The translations under genes and the position numbers were made by a program. A DNA stretch of 64,000 nucleotides from an uncultured Rhodopila sp. (GTDB lineage Bacteria > Pseudomonadota > Alphaproteobacteria > Acetobacterales > Acetobacteraceae): contig CAINOE010000124.1 of NCBI GenBank assembly GCA_903851415.1, positions 62,001-126,000 on the forward strand, read 5' to 3'. Positions 33,131 to 43,900 of this stretch are shown here, piece after piece. Position 1 is the stretch's first letter; each line of letters begins with the position of its first letter. The notes below the pieces were generated by a model. It had not been told where the DNA came from. It worked only from the letters and a program-made list of their open reading frames with translations, and made no database searches.

Positions 33131-33156
33131 ACGGTGACGCTGCGCCACCACCGCCA

Positions 33157-34554
33157 GTGAGGCACGACATGAAAGCCGACGAACTCCTTGCGCTGATGAA
33201 CGAACCGGCCTGCGCGCAAAATGCCAAGTCGAAATCCGGCTGCGCCAAGCCGCAGCCCGGGGCCACACAAGGAGGATGCTGCTTCGACGGTGCCCGCAAC
33301 GCGCTGCTGCCCATCGCCGATGCTGCCCATATAGTACATGGACCCATCGGCTGCGCCGGATCGTCGTGGGACAATCGCGGCACCCGTTCCAGCGGCGCCG
33401 ATCTGTTTCGGGTCGGCATGACGACCGATCTGTCCGACATCGACGTCATCATGGGCCGCGGCGAGAAGCGCCTGTTCAAAGCCGTGCGTCAGGCAGTCGA
33501 GACGTATCACCCGGCCGGCGTTTTCATCTACAACACCTGCGTGCCGGCGCTGCAGGGCGACGATATCGAAACGGTCGCCCGGGCCGCGTCGGAACGTTTC
33601 GGCGTCCCGGTCGTGCCGGTCGATTGCGCCGGGTTCTACGGCAACAAAAACCTCGGCAACCGCATTGGGGGCGAGGCCGTCTATAAGCATGTCATCGGCA
33701 CGCGGGAGCCGGACCCGGTCCCGGAGTCCGCCCAGCGCCCCGGCATCGTCACCCACGACATCAATCTGATCGGCGAATGGAACGTCGGCGGCGAATTCTG
33801 GACCGTCGCGCCTTTGTTCGACGAACTCGGCCTGCGCATTCTCTGCACTTTCTCCGGCGATTCCCGCTTCCGCGAGGTGCAGACCATGCATCGCGCCGAG
33901 GCCAACATGGTCGTCTGCTCCAAGGCCATGATCCAGGTCGCCCGGAAATTGAAGGAGGATTACGGCACGCCTTTCATCGAGGGCAGCTTCTACGGCATTG
34001 CCGATACGTCCCGCGCCTTCCGCGATATCGCCGGCATGCTGAACGATCCGGACCTGACGGCCAGGACCGAGGCGATGATCGCCCGCGAGGAAGCCAGGGT
34101 GGAAGCCGCGCTGGCGTCGTTGCGGCCGCGCCTCGCAGGCAAGCGGGTGCTGATCTTCACCGGCGGGTACAAGTCCTGGTCGATCGTTTCCGCTATGCAG
34201 GATCTCGGCATGGAGGTCGTCGCTACCGGAACGGAAAAATCCACGGAAGAGGACAAGGCCCGCATCGTCGAACTGATGGGTCCCGACGCCCGGATGATCT
34301 CCGACAACGACCAGATCGCGCTGCTGCAGACGTTCCGCGAATGCCGCGGCGACATCCTGATCGCCGGTGATCGTTACATCTACCCGACTCTGAAGTCGCG
34401 CATTCCGTTCCTCGACATCGATCATGTCCGCCGCATCGGCTACGCCGGTTATGACGGAATGATCGAACTCGCCAGCAACCTGGTGCACGTCGCCCACTCG
34501 CCGGTCTGGGCGAAGGTCCAGGCCCGCACTGAAGCGCCGCGGCGGGCAGCTTAG
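33157..34554 (+). CDS. vnfE: VnfE, cofactor scaffold alpha subunit (NifE family)
   Basis: 465 aa; [42 protein letters not shown]...[18 protein letters not shown] alternative at 33169. Confidence 0.93.
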   Translation: MRHDMKADELLALMNEPACAQNAKSKSGCAKPQPGATQGGCCFDGARNALLPIADAAHIVHGPIGCAGSSWDNRGTRSSGADLFRVGMTTDLSDIDVIMGRGEKRLFKAVRQAVETYHPAGVFIYNTCVPALQGDDIETVARAASERFGVPVVPVDCAGFYGNKNLGNRIGGEAVYKHVIGTREPDPVPESAQRPGIVTHDINLIGEWNVGGEFWTVAPLFDELGLRILCTFSGDSRFREVQTMHRAEANMVVCSKAMIQVARKLKEDYGTPFIEGSFYGIADTSRAFRDIAGMLNDPDLTARTEAMIAREEARVEAALASLRPRLAGKRVLIFTGGYKSWSIVSAMQDLGMEVVATGTEKSTEEDKARIVELMGPDARMISDNDQIALLQTFRECRGDILIAGDRYIYPTLKSRIPFLDIDHVRRIGYAGYDGMIELASNLVHVAHSPVWAKVQARTEAPRRAA

Positions 34555-34558
34555 CGAC

Positions 34559-35929
34559 ATGGCCGAAATTCTTACCCCCACCAAGGCGCTCGCGGTCAAC
34601 CCGCTGAAGACCAGCCAGCCGATCGGCGCGTCGCTGGCGTTTCTGGGCCTGGCTGATTCGATGCCGCTGGAGCATGGCGCGCGCGGCTGCACGTCTTTCA
34701 ACAAGCTGTTCTTCATGCGGCATTTCCATGACCCGATCGCTTTGCAAACGACGGCGATGGATCATTTGGTTGCGGTAATGGGAGCCGATGCCAGCGTGGT
34801 CGAGGCACTTGCCACGATCTGCAACAAGAACCGCCCCGCCGTTATCGGACTGATCACCACGGGCCTGTCGGAGATGCAAGGGGCGGACATCCAGCGCACG
34901 GTCGCCGTCTTCCGGTCGCAATTCCCGATGCACAACGACGTTGCCATCATTCCGGTGGCGACCACGGATACGCTCGGCTGCATGGAAAGCGGCTTCGCCC
35001 GCGCGGTCGAGGCGATCATTACGACACTGGTGACGCCCGGGCCGAGCGTCATCCGCCATCCGCGGCGGGTGAACGTGCTGGCATCGGCGATGCTGACCCC
35101 GGGCGATATCGAGGCGGTCAAGACCTTCACCGCCGCCTTCGGACTGACCGCCGTCGTGCTGCCCGACGTCGCGGACTCCCTGGATGGCCATCTGATCGAG
35201 GACGGGTTCTCCACCCTGACCTACGGTGGCACGCCGCCGTCAGCCGTTGCGGAGATGGGACAATCTGCCGCAACTCTCGTTATCGGACCGTCCATGAGCA
35301 AGGCCGCCGATCTGCTGCGGGACAGGACCGGACTGCCGGATTATCGTTTCGCCAGCCTGATCGGCCTGGACGGCGGCGACGCCTTTTGTCAGGCGCTGGC
35401 CGAGATCGCCGGCTGCGCGGTTCCTGCGATCATCCAACGCCAGCGCGACCAATTACAAGACGCAATGGTCGATTGCCAGTTCCAGATCGGCGGCGCACGT
35501 GTGGCGATTGCCGCTGACGCCGATCTGCTGTGCGCGATGACTGGTTTCTTCACCGATATGGGGGCGGAGGTGGTCGCTGCGGTCGCCGCCGGCCGGGCCG
35601 CGCATCTGGCCGATCTGCCGATTCCGTCGGTGGTCGTGGGCGATTTGGAGGACCTGGAGTTCCTGGCGCGCGAAGAACGGGCCGACATGATCGTTACCAA
35701 TTCCCACGGGGCTGAAATTGCCCGTCGCCAGGGAACCGCGCTGCTACGCGCCGGCTTCCCGATCTACGACTCCTATGGCGCCCACACGGTAACCCGGGTC
35801 GGTTATGCCGGAACGCGCGAGCTTGTGTTCGAAGCCGCCAATCTGCTGGCCGGGCACTATCGGGAAATCCGGCCTTATCGATCCCGTTACTGGCAAGGAA
35901 CGCCGCGTGAGGACGAAGTGACATGCTGA
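34559..35929 (+). CDS. vnfN: VnfN, cofactor scaffold beta subunit (NifN family)
   Basis: 456 aa; ALAVNPLKTSQPIGASLAFLGLADSMPLEHGARGCTSFNKLFFMRHFHDPIALQTTAMD. Confidence 0.94.
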   Translation: MAEILTPTKALAVNPLKTSQPIGASLAFLGLADSMPLEHGARGCTSFNKLFFMRHFHDPIALQTTAMDHLVAVMGADASVVEALATICNKNRPAVIGLITTGLSEMQGADIQRTVAVFRSQFPMHNDVAIIPVATTDTLGCMESGFARAVEAIITTLVTPGPSVIRHPRRVNVLASAMLTPGDIEAVKTFTAAFGLTAVVLPDVADSLDGHLIEDGFSTLTYGGTPPSAVAEMGQSAATLVIGPSMSKAADLLRDRTGLPDYRFASLIGLDGGDAFCQALAEIAGCAVPAIIQRQRDQLQDAMVDCQFQIGGARVAIAADADLLCAMTGFFTDMGAEVVAAVAAGRAAHLADLPIPSVVVGDLEDLEFLAREERADMIVTNSHGAEIARRQGTALLRAGFPIYDSYGAHTVTRVGYAGTRELVFEAANLLAGHYREIRPYRSRYWQGTPREDEVTC

Positions 35930-36399
35930 GGATTGCCTTTGCTTCAAGCGACCGCACCACGGTCAACCTGCATTTCGGCGGCGCTGAAAGTCTGATGATC
36001 TACGATGTCTCACCCGGCCAGGCCGATCTGGTGGGGATCGGCGAGTTCATGAAGGCCGAAACGGTTGGAGAGACCGGACGCACCGGCCTGACCGGAACGG
36101 TGCAGGACAAGGTGCTGCCGAAGCTCGATTTCGTTGGCGAATGCGCCGCCGTCTACGCCGCCTCGATCGGCAGTTCTTCCATACGCAGACTGATGAAGCT
36201 GGGAATCCAGCCGATCATCGTCGATACCGGGCACGAGATTCTTGATCTGCTGAACGAGGTTTCGCTGGCGCTGGTCCATGGCGGCCTCGCGTGGGTTGAT
36301 CGCGCCAAGGCCAAGGCGCTCGCGGCACCGCCAAAGGAAACCGCTTCAGCCGGCGCGCCGAGGCACGTGCTGCTCAGTTCGATTGATGACCTGGAGTGA
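35923..36399 (+). CDS. vnfX: VnfX/NifX family cofactor carrier
   Basis: 158 aa; LRIAFASSDRTTVNLHFGGAESLMIYDVSPGQADLVGIGEF...; overlaps the 3' end of vnfN. Confidence 0.9.
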   Translation: MLRIAFASSDRTTVNLHFGGAESLMIYDVSPGQADLVGIGEFMKAETVGETGRTGLTGTVQDKVLPKLDFVGECAAVYAASIGSSSIRRLMKLGIQPIIVDTGHEILDLLNEVSLALVHGGLAWVDRAKAKALAAPPKETASAGAPRHVLLSSIDDLE

Positions 36400-36406
36400 A
36401 ACCACC

Positions 36407-37228
36407 GTGAAATTAGCCGTTTCGAATCTGGCATTGCCGGCCTACTACCACCTCGGGATGCTGCCTTACGTGCACAGCCTGGGCGTGGAAGGGCTGGAGG
36501 TCGTGCCTGCGCATACCTGGCCGGACCGCGTCACGTCGCGCATGGTCGAAAGCTATCGCGCCGCGGTGGAAGGCGCGGAACTCTCGGTCATCGGCATGCA
36601 TGGTCTGTTCCGCCACCGCCCTGATCTCGGCATCTTCGCGTCCGGCGACAAGCGCGCGCGCAGCCTGGAGTTGCTGGTTCAGCTTTCGGCGGTAACACGG
36701 GATCTCGGCGGCCGCACGCTTATCCTCGAGTCGCGTTGGCGCAACGACATTCCGGAGCGAGAGGCGTGGCTGCAATGCCGCGATTTCCTGCATGAAGTGC
36801 TGCCGCGGATCGAAAGCCACGGCACAGTGCTGTGTTTTGCGCCTTTGACAGACGGCGATTTCTGTCGGCAGGCCCGGCAGTGCTACATGTTGACGAACGC
36901 GATCGACCATGATTCGTTTGGGCTGCATCTCGGCGCCGCCGCGCTGGCTGCCAATGGCGAGATGGGACATACGACCTTTGCCGCAGTGCGCGGACGTCTC
37001 GAACTGGTCCACCTTGATGAGCCCGGCCATGCGGTGCTGGGCAGTTCGAACCAGGTGGATCATATCGATATGCGCAACCACCTGGCAGCCATCACCTACA
37101 AGGGCTGGGCGTCGTTGGTCCAGCAGACTGTCCCGGCAGCCGAGCCGGCGGATAGCCTTAGATTGGGACTGCGGTTTTTCGCGAACAGCTACATGTCGAA
37201 TGGGGCAAGAAAGGGCATCCGGGTATGA
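36407..37228 (+). CDS. TIM-barrel sugar-phosphate isomerase/epimerase-like protein (AP endonuclease 2 family)
   Basis: GTG start; MKLAVSNLALPAYYHLGMLPYVHSLGVEGLEVVPAHTWPDRVTSRMVESYRAAVEGAELSVIGMHGLFRHRPDLGIFA...LELVHLDEPGHAVLG. Confidence 0.78.
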   Translation: MKLAVSNLALPAYYHLGMLPYVHSLGVEGLEVVPAHTWPDRVTSRMVESYRAAVEGAELSVIGMHGLFRHRPDLGIFASGDKRARSLELLVQLSAVTRDLGGRTLILESRWRNDIPEREAWLQCRDFLHEVLPRIESHGTVLCFAPLTDGDFCRQARQCYMLTNAIDHDSFGLHLGAAALAANGEMGHTTFAAVRGRLELVHLDEPGHAVLGSSNQVDHIDMRNHLAAITYKGWASLVQQTVPAAEPADSLRLGLRFFANSYMSNGARKGIRV

Positions 37229-37497
37229 CCGAGGACGAGCGACTCCGCATCATCGCCGCCACCGTCGAGTCGGCGCGGCCGGCGGTGCAGGCGGACGGCG
37301 GCGATCTGGAACTGGTCGCCGTGGAAGGTCACCGGGTGCGGGTGCGGCTGTCCGGCGCCTGCACGACTTGCTCGATGGCGGGCCAAACCTTGGGCGGGAT
37401 ACGCCGCAAGTTGATGCAGGTGCTGGACGGGCCGGTGATGGTCGTGCCGGCCCAGGCGCAGGCCGGCATGAGCCTCAGGCCGCCTGATAGCCGATGA
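37225..37497 (+). CDS. NifU C-terminal domain-like Fe-S scaffold
   Basis: 90 aa; IIAATVESARPAVQADGGDLELVAVEGHRVRVRLSGACTTCSMAGQTLGGIRRKL with CxxC; ATGA overlap with the upstream gene. Confidence 0.9.
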   Translation: MTEDERLRIIAATVESARPAVQADGGDLELVAVEGHRVRVRLSGACTTCSMAGQTLGGIRRKLMQVLDGPVMVVPAQAQAGMSLRPPDSR

Positions 37498-38905
37498 CAG
37501 CTTTGATCTCGGTAAAGTCGTCCAGCGCCCACTTGCCGTATTCGCGGCCGTTACCCGACTGCTTGTAGCCGCCAAACGGCGCAGCGGTATCCCATTCCGG
37601 ATAGTTTACGAAGACGTTGCCGGCCCGCATCTCCGCCGCCACCCGGTTGGCATGGTCCCGATCGGCCGACTGCACATACGCGGCAAGGCCATAAACCGTG
37701 TCGTTGGCCAGACGGATTGCCTCCGCCTCGTCCTTGTAGGGCAGGATCGACAGCACGGGCCCGAAGATTTCCTCACGCGCGATGCTCATGTCGTTCCGCA
37801 CGTTCGCAAAGACCGTCGGGCGGACGTAATAACCGCGGTTAAGATGTTCCGGACGGCCCGGGCCGCCGGTGACCAGTTCCGCACCCTCATCAATCCCGGC
37901 CTGGATCAGGCGCTGGATCTTGTTGAACTGGATCTCGCTCACCACCGGGCCGATGGTCGTGCGCGGATCGTTTACATCCCCAACGACCACCCGTTCCGCC
38001 GCCGCCCTGGCAATCGCCTTCACCTCGTCCTGCCGATCGGCCGGGACGAACATGCGGGTGGGGGCGTTGCAGGACTGGCCGCTGTTGCCCATCATTCCGA
38101 GCAGACCCTTGGTCACCGCGGTGTTGAAATCGACGTCCGGCAGAAGAATATTGGCTGACTTGCCGCCCAGTTCCTGCGCGACACGCTTCACCGTCGCGGC
38201 CGCCGCCCGGGCAACAAGGATACCGGCGCGGGTCGATCCTGTGAACGACATCATATCGATATCGGGATGCGCGGACATGGCGGCGCCAACCACCGCGCCC
38301 TCGCCCTGCACCATGTTGTAGACGCCGGCCGGAACGCCCGCCGCGTGCATCACCTCCGACCAGATGATCGCATTCAGCGGCGCGACCTCGGACGGCTTCA
38401 GCACCATCGTGCATCCCGACGCGATCGCCGGAGCCACCTTGCAAACAATCTGGTTGATGGGCCAGTTCCACGGCGTAATCAAACCGACAACGCCGATGGG
38501 CTCGCGCACGATCAGGGTGGAGCCTTCGACGTCCTCGAACTTGTAGGCTTCCAGCACTTCGATCATACGGGTTAGATGTGCCGTGCCGGTGCCCGCCTGG
38601 CTGTTCAGGGCGAACTTCAGCGGTGCGCCCATTTCCCGGGACAGTGTCTCGGCAATGTCCTGCCGGCGCTTCTGATACTCGGACAGGATGGCGCGCAGCA
38701 GATCCAGCCGCTGGTTGCGGGTGGTGCGGGCGAACGCCGGAAAGGCTGCTTTCGCGGCCGCGACGGCGCGGTCCACATCCGCGGGACCGCCGACGGCGAT
38801 CTGCACGAAGGACTCTTCCGTGGATGGATTGATCACGTCCAGCAGCATGGGCTGTAGCGGAGCCACCCAGGCTCCGTTGACGTAGTGATGGTGTTCATGG
38901 CCCAT
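37475..38905 (-). CDS. Aldehyde dehydrogenase family protein
   Basis: 476 aa; TPWNWPINQIVCKVAPAIASGCTMVLKPSE, VAQELGGKSANILLPD, NSGQSCNAPTR catalytic Cys, EEIFGPVLSI. Confidence 0.95.
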   Translation of the reverse strand: MGHEHHHYVNGAWVAPLQPMLLDVINPSTEESFVQIAVGGPADVDRAVAAAKAAFPAFARTTRNQRLDLLRAILSEYQKRRQDIAETLSREMGAPLKFALNSQAGTGTAHLTRMIEVLEAYKFEDVEGSTLIVREPIGVVGLITPWNWPINQIVCKVAPAIASGCTMVLKPSEVAPLNAIIWSEVMHAAGVPAGVYNMVQGEGAVVGAAMSAHPDIDMMSFTGSTRAGILVARAAAATVKRVAQELGGKSANILLPDVDFNTAVTKGLLGMMGNSGQSCNAPTRMFVPADRQDEVKAIARAAAERVVVGDVNDPRTTIGPVVSEIQFNKIQRLIQAGIDEGAELVTGGPGRPEHLNRGYYVRPTVFANVRNDMSIAREEIFGPVLSILPYKDEAEAIRLANDTVYGLAAYVQSADRDHANRVAAEMRAGNVFVNYPEWDTAAPFGGYKQSGNGREYGKWALDDFTEIKAVIGYQAA

Positions 38906-39178
38906 TTCGGTTCCTCCCTGCCGGCAGCGGCTGGCGTTATATACCTTCGAACATCGCGGCTGGCAAAATCATCGGTCCCGGGCGGCGGCACGTGGCATAT
39001 AAGGCCCAGCCGGTCTTTCCGGCCGCGTGCCCATTGACGTAAACGTGCCGGTAAAAATAAGAACACGGGCGAGATTCTTGCGATTTCGGCCCGCAGGCTG
39101 CGGTTCCGTTTTGATTTCCAACTGAGTCGATGGCTCACGGCACCATCCGCCTCGGCACATGCCGTTGCGTGCAGGACG

Positions 39179-40372
39179 CTACCGTGCAGTTTTACGGCGT
39201 TGGGCCTTCCGACCCCGGTAAAGCGCTGCAAGCCGGTTGGCCGTTATGTCAATTGTAAAATCTCTCTCGATACGCTGCCGTCCGTTGTGGCCGAACCGGA
39301 GGCGGAGGTCTTCGTCGCCGACCAGCGTCACAAGCCGATCGGCCAATTCGTCGATGGAGCCGGGTGTGACCAGGAAGCCTGCCTCGCCATCGATCCCGAG
39401 GTCCGGGATGGCTCCAACCGGCGTGGTGACAACCGGAAGGCCGGTCGCCATGGCCTCGAGTAGCGCGACCGGGAGGCCTTCGTTATATGAAGGGAGGACG
39501 AAAATCTTGGCGGTGGCCAGCAAGGACTGGGCGGCTTCGGGCCCTATCCAACCGGGAAATGTCACCCGATCGGCGAGCCCCAATGCGGCGGCTTCGGCCC
39601 GAAAATCATCCACGGCTCCATTGCCGGCGATCACGGCCTCCCAGTTCAAGGCCTGAAGGCTCGGAGAGGATAGAGCCTTCAACAAATCGTAAGTTCCCTT
39701 CCTCGGGCCGAGAGCACCAAGGTATACGATGCGACATGGCCCGGCCAGTCTGTTGCGATCAATTACCGAATCGGGAAGAGGAACTCCGTTGGCAATGATT
39801 TCGATCTTACTTTCGTCTATGCGAAGATCCTCGGTTAGGTAATGCCTCCAGAAGCTTCCTATCACGACGATTTTGGAGGCTCGCGCCATCGTGCGAACCA
39901 GGAGACCGCGGAGGACCGGGGACAGTTGGTCGCAGAACACCGCGAATTTAGACCCGTGCAGGTGCAGTATTGTTGGAACGCCAAACATATCTGCTATTCG
40001 CAACAAAAACAGCTTTCTCAGTGCGCTGCCGCCGAACGACATATGGATATGGGCAACGTCAACACGACCTCGGACGCATGCAAACCCCAGCTTCACCGCC
40101 GAGCGGGAGAAGTGAAAGAGCATCTGACCGAATGGCCCCAAGCCGTAAGTGTCGAGAACCTGCAGATGGATGTCCGGCCGGGATTCGAATTTCGCGGCCA
40201 GATATCGGGCCATTTGGCCCATGCCGCCGCGCCCCTCAATTCCCCCCGGGGTGAAGTACATCACGCGGATTTTATCTTGTGGCGCCAGGGTCATAGTCTT
40301 ATCAATCAAATGAAGTTGCGGATCGGTTTGGTCATAGACATCTACCTCCAATACCGTTCGTGAAACCGACAT
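39179..40372 (-). CDS. Glycosyltransferase family 4
   Basis: 397 aa; IVYLGALGPRKGTYDLLKAL, ILPSYNEGLPVALLEAMATGLPVVTTPVGAIPD-type motif. Confidence 0.92.
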   Translation of the reverse strand: MSVSRTVLEVDVYDQTDPQLHLIDKTMTLAPQDKIRVMYFTPGGIEGRGGMGQMARYLAAKFESRPDIHLQVLDTYGLGPFGQMLFHFSRSAVKLGFACVRGRVDVAHIHMSFGGSALRKLFLLRIADMFGVPTILHLHGSKFAVFCDQLSPVLRGLLVRTMARASKIVVIGSFWRHYLTEDLRIDESKIEIIANGVPLPDSVIDRNRLAGPCRIVYLGALGPRKGTYDLLKALSSPSLQALNWEAVIAGNGAVDDFRAEAAALGLADRVTFPGWIGPEAAQSLLATAKIFVLPSYNEGLPVALLEAMATGLPVVTTPVGAIPDLGIDGEAGFLVTPGSIDELADRLVTLVGDEDLRLRFGHNGRQRIERDFTIDITANRLAALYRGRKAQRRKTAR

Positions 40373-40512
40373 GTTACCCCTGGTGTCGTTAGAGCACCAC
40401 GCGTGCTGGCTGGCCCAACCATGTCAGTGGCGCGCTTCGAGGTGGCGTCCTCAAGAGGAGAGAGACTTGCTATGATGATGAACGGTTCGGCCCGTGTCCT
40501 GATCCGTCCGGA

Positions 40513-41775
40513 GTGCCAATGACTCACGTTCTGATCATTGTCGAAAACCTGCCGGTCCCACTGGACCGGCGCGTTTGGCAGCAGGCGACTGCTCTGGTCA
40601 GGGCGGGCTTTGCGGTTTCGGTCATATGCCCAAAGGCAGGCAAACATGTCGCGGCTTTCGACGAACTTGAAGGCGTTCGAATCTATCGGCACGGCTTGCC
40701 CGTCGAGGGAAAGGGCATCCCCCATTACGCTTTGGAATACATTTGGGCATGGCTTGCAGAATTGATATTGACCGCACGAGTGTATAACCGCAGACCGATT
40801 GATATCATCCAGGCGTGCAATCCGCCTGATAATATTTTCTTGATTGGAATCATTTTCAGGTTGCTCTTCGGCACGAAATTCATCTTTGATCACCACGATC
40901 CGGCAGCGTCGCTCTTCGCGCTGAAGTTCCCCAGGCGGCGTCTGCTTCAAAAAGTCGTCAACTGGTTCGAGCGCCAGTCGCTCCGCTCAGCCGATCATGT
41001 CGTTACGACGAGCGAGCAGCTTCGCACACTGGCGATCGACGACTGCGGCGTGCACGAAGCGCGAATCACCCTGGTTCGAAGCGGCTTCGACATGAATCGG
41101 GTGCCCCCCGTCGTCGGCGACGCCGCCTTGAAACGCGGCCGCAGATTCATGGCGCTCTATGTCGGCATCATGGGTGAACAGGATGGCATCGATCTGCTGC
41201 TTGCCGCCATTTCCATCATTGTGCATCGCTTCCGGCGTGACGACATCCATTTCGTGCTTGCAGGCGGCGGCGCGCAATTGCCCGCGATGAAGGCGTTGGC
41301 GGAGCGTCTCCAAATCAGCGAGCATGTCGAATTCACCGGCTACCTGGAGGGTGTCGCGCTGTATCGACTGTTCACCACAGCGGATATCGGCCTGTCGCCG
41401 GATCCGAAGAATGACTTCAATGACAAGCTGTCCATGAACAAGATCCTCGAATACATGGCGTTCGGCCTTCCCATCATTCAGTTCAATCTGAATGAGGGAC
41501 GGGTGCTGGCGTCCGATGCCTCGGTATACGCCGGCGACGGGGAACCCGACAGTTTTGCCATAGCAATAACAAATCTGCTCGACTCACCGGACCGGCGCGC
41601 CGCGATGAGCGCGTACGGCAAGAAGCGCGTTCGGAAGCTGTTCCCCTGGAGCCGGCAGGAAGAAATCTATGTCGGGCTCTACAAATCGGTCGCAGCCGGG
41701 CGGCTCGCCGGCAAACCTGCTCACGCGTCGGGTGAAATGCTCGCCGCGCTGAAACCCTCTCGGCGTGACGTTTGA
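40513..41775 (+). CDS. Glycosyltransferase family 4 (WbuB-like)
   Basis: 420 aa; VLIIVENLPVPLDRRVWQQATALVRAGFAVSVICPKAG; YVGIMGEQDGIDLLLAAI; LSMNKILEYMAFGLPIIQF. Confidence 0.92.
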   Translation: MPMTHVLIIVENLPVPLDRRVWQQATALVRAGFAVSVICPKAGKHVAAFDELEGVRIYRHGLPVEGKGIPHYALEYIWAWLAELILTARVYNRRPIDIIQACNPPDNIFLIGIIFRLLFGTKFIFDHHDPAASLFALKFPRRRLLQKVVNWFERQSLRSADHVVTTSEQLRTLAIDDCGVHEARITLVRSGFDMNRVPPVVGDAALKRGRRFMALYVGIMGEQDGIDLLLAAISIIVHRFRRDDIHFVLAGGGAQLPAMKALAERLQISEHVEFTGYLEGVALYRLFTTADIGLSPDPKNDFNDKLSMNKILEYMAFGLPIIQFNLNEGRVLASDASVYAGDGEPDSFAIAITNLLDSPDRRAAMSAYGKKRVRKLFPWSRQEEIYVGLYKSVAAGRLAGKPAHASGEMLAALKPSRRDV

Positions 41776-42965
41776 GCAACGTGTCGGAGGAGCGGTCCGT
41801 TCCAGATGCATCGTGCCCGATCTATCTGGCCATCTATATGCAGGACCTTTCCGGTGGCGGCGTGGAGCGACAGACCCTCGCGCTTGCAAACGAGCTTCAT
41901 GCACGAGGTCTGAGGGTCACCCTCCTCGTGCACGAGGCAAGCGGTGAGCTACGCGGCAGCGTTCCTGCGGATATCCGCCTGGTTGAACTGCGGACCAGGC
42001 ACACCTGGCGCGCGGTGCCGCGGATAGCCCGCTTTATTCGGCGGGAGCAGCCAGACGTGCTGCTGGCCAATCTCGACCACAACAACGTGGCTGCCGCGCT
42101 GGGCAACCTGTTGGCCGGCAGGAAGACACATGTCGTAATCTGCCAACATAACGCGATGTCGGCGGCATATCTGCGGACCAAGGGTTGGTCCCATCGCCTC
42201 ATCCCGATGGCCTATCGCCTCGTGTCCCGGGGTTTCGAACGGGCGGTCGCTGTCTCCGCGGGGACCGCGCGCGAACTGCGTGCGTTGGCACACCTGTCCC
42301 AGTGCAAAGTCGTCGTCATCCCGAACCCCGTCATCGCCGCCGACTTTCAGCTTCGGGCCGATCGATTGGTGACGCATCCGTGGCTGGACCAGCGCGCGGC
42401 CCCGACCTTCGTGACCGTGGGTCGGCTGGTGGCCGTCAAGGACCATGAAACGCTGCTGCGCGCACTCGCGATCTATCGCCGGCAGCACAGCGGGCGCCTG
42501 CTGATCCTGGGTGCCGGACCACTTCGTGAGAGCCTGACCGCGCTGGCGAATCAGCTAGGTCTGCATGATGCCGTGGACTTCCTGGGCTTCCAGGAAAATC
42601 CCCTGCCTTATATCCGCCGCGCCGACGCCTTTGTGCTGAGTTCGTATTTTGAGGGGTTCGGCAATGTACTGGTCGAAGCCTTCGGCTGCGGAACCCCGGT
42701 GATCTCCACGAACTGCGAGCATGGGCCGGCAGAGATTCTCGACAACGGCCGCTACGGCGTGCTGGTGCCACCGCGCGATGCACAAGCGCTGGCGGACGCG
42801 ATGGGGCGGGTGGCCGATCTGCCGAGGCTATGGCCACCGGCGTTACTTAAGGCCCGCGCCGCCGAGTTTTCCTTGGTCGCGTCCGCGTCTGCCTATCTGC
42901 GGCTATTCCAGTCTCTCATGCCGATGCCCCGCCGGGAATCGCCTCGATTGCCGTCAGCGGCGTGA
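41772..42965 (+). CDS. Glycosyltransferase family 4
   Basis: 397 aa; FVTVGRLVAVKDHETLLRALA, VLSSYFEGFGNVLVEAFGCGTPVISTNCEHGPAEIL; 4-bp overlap with the upstream GT. Confidence 0.92.
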   Translation: MSNVSEERSVPDASCPIYLAIYMQDLSGGGVERQTLALANELHARGLRVTLLVHEASGELRGSVPADIRLVELRTRHTWRAVPRIARFIRREQPDVLLANLDHNNVAAALGNLLAGRKTHVVICQHNAMSAAYLRTKGWSHRLIPMAYRLVSRGFERAVAVSAGTARELRALAHLSQCKVVVIPNPVIAADFQLRADRLVTHPWLDQRAAPTFVTVGRLVAVKDHETLLRALAIYRRQHSGRLLILGAGPLRESLTALANQLGLHDAVDFLGFQENPLPYIRRADAFVLSSYFEGFGNVLVEAFGCGTPVISTNCEHGPAEILDNGRYGVLVPPRDAQALADAMGRVADLPRLWPPALLKARAAEFSLVASASAYLRLFQSLMPMPRRESPRLPSAA

Positions 42966-43417
42966 TTGTGCTGATCGCATCGACGGTTACCGCTTCCGGC
43001 ATGCGCGGCTGGCCGGTCAACAGACCCTGACCTTGTCGGAGTAGATCAAAGGCGCAGGCAGAGGCCCGGCCGCGCGGCGCGGTCGTGGACTCTCCGGCGG
43101 ATTGTCGCGCCACACGCCGCGCGGTGGAACACGCTGGCATCAGCATATGGCAGCCAATGGGCCGCGTTCTTCAAGCCACTCGAAAACGCCGGCCCGCGCA
43201 CGATGGCGGCCTTGATCAGTTCCAGCGCGCCCAGCGCATCGCACAAGGCCACCGGCGCGCCGCGGCCGTCCGATTGAAGTGACGCCAGGTATTTTGCGGC
43301 AACTCAATTGCGAAAAAAAGCCCAATAACCGTACCGTTACGGAAGAATCCAGCGGTGAGTCGACAGTCTTCAGATTCTTTCTACTTGGCAGCGGGCGTAT
43401 CGCGGCAGAAAACAACG

Positions 43418-43900
43418 ATGCTATCCAGTGGCGAACGTTGGTATCTCGTCCAACGCTGGCGCGGCAAGAATCGCGTGCGGAGATTGAGTTGACCGCACAA
43501 ATGTTCAGGGTCTTCGCTCCAAGCTTGATCACGACGGTCAGCCACGCAAGAAAAGCCCATGCTGTCAGAAGGCCGGTTTTTCCATGCTATTTGTTTGTCA
43601 GACTTGATCCCGCGCGGGATCGATGGCAGTCCATCAATGGGACTTTCGGAATAACGAGACTTGTCCCGACCGGAGATCGTCCGTCGCCGGTGCCGCCATG
43701 CCTGGTCGAGGCGATGGTCGATCAGACAGGCGTGGCCGGTCAACCGCACCGGCATGATACCTTCAGCTCGGAACAATCGGTCCCCGTCGTGGCCGGGCCC
43801 TTCGCAGAGCTTATGGGGACCTTGGCCAGGCTCGATGCCGGCAGACGGGTATGCGCGCTGTTGGCGATAATGGCGGGTCGTCGTACCCGTAACGTAATGT
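43418..43900 (+). pseudogene. NusG/RfaH-like transcription antitermination protein, frameshifted
   Basis: N-terminal MLSSGERWYLVQ is in one frame, then QESRAEIELTAQMFRVFAPS...RRPVFPCYLFVRLDPARDRWQSINGTFGITRLV in the shifted frame of ORF 43279-44025, and the C-terminus is out of frame again. Confidence 0.65.

Noticed and set aside
42966-43280. Possible degraded gene between the last GT4 and the NusG-like relic
   Set aside because: Short ORFs on both strands show no recognisable family; evidence too weak to annotate.
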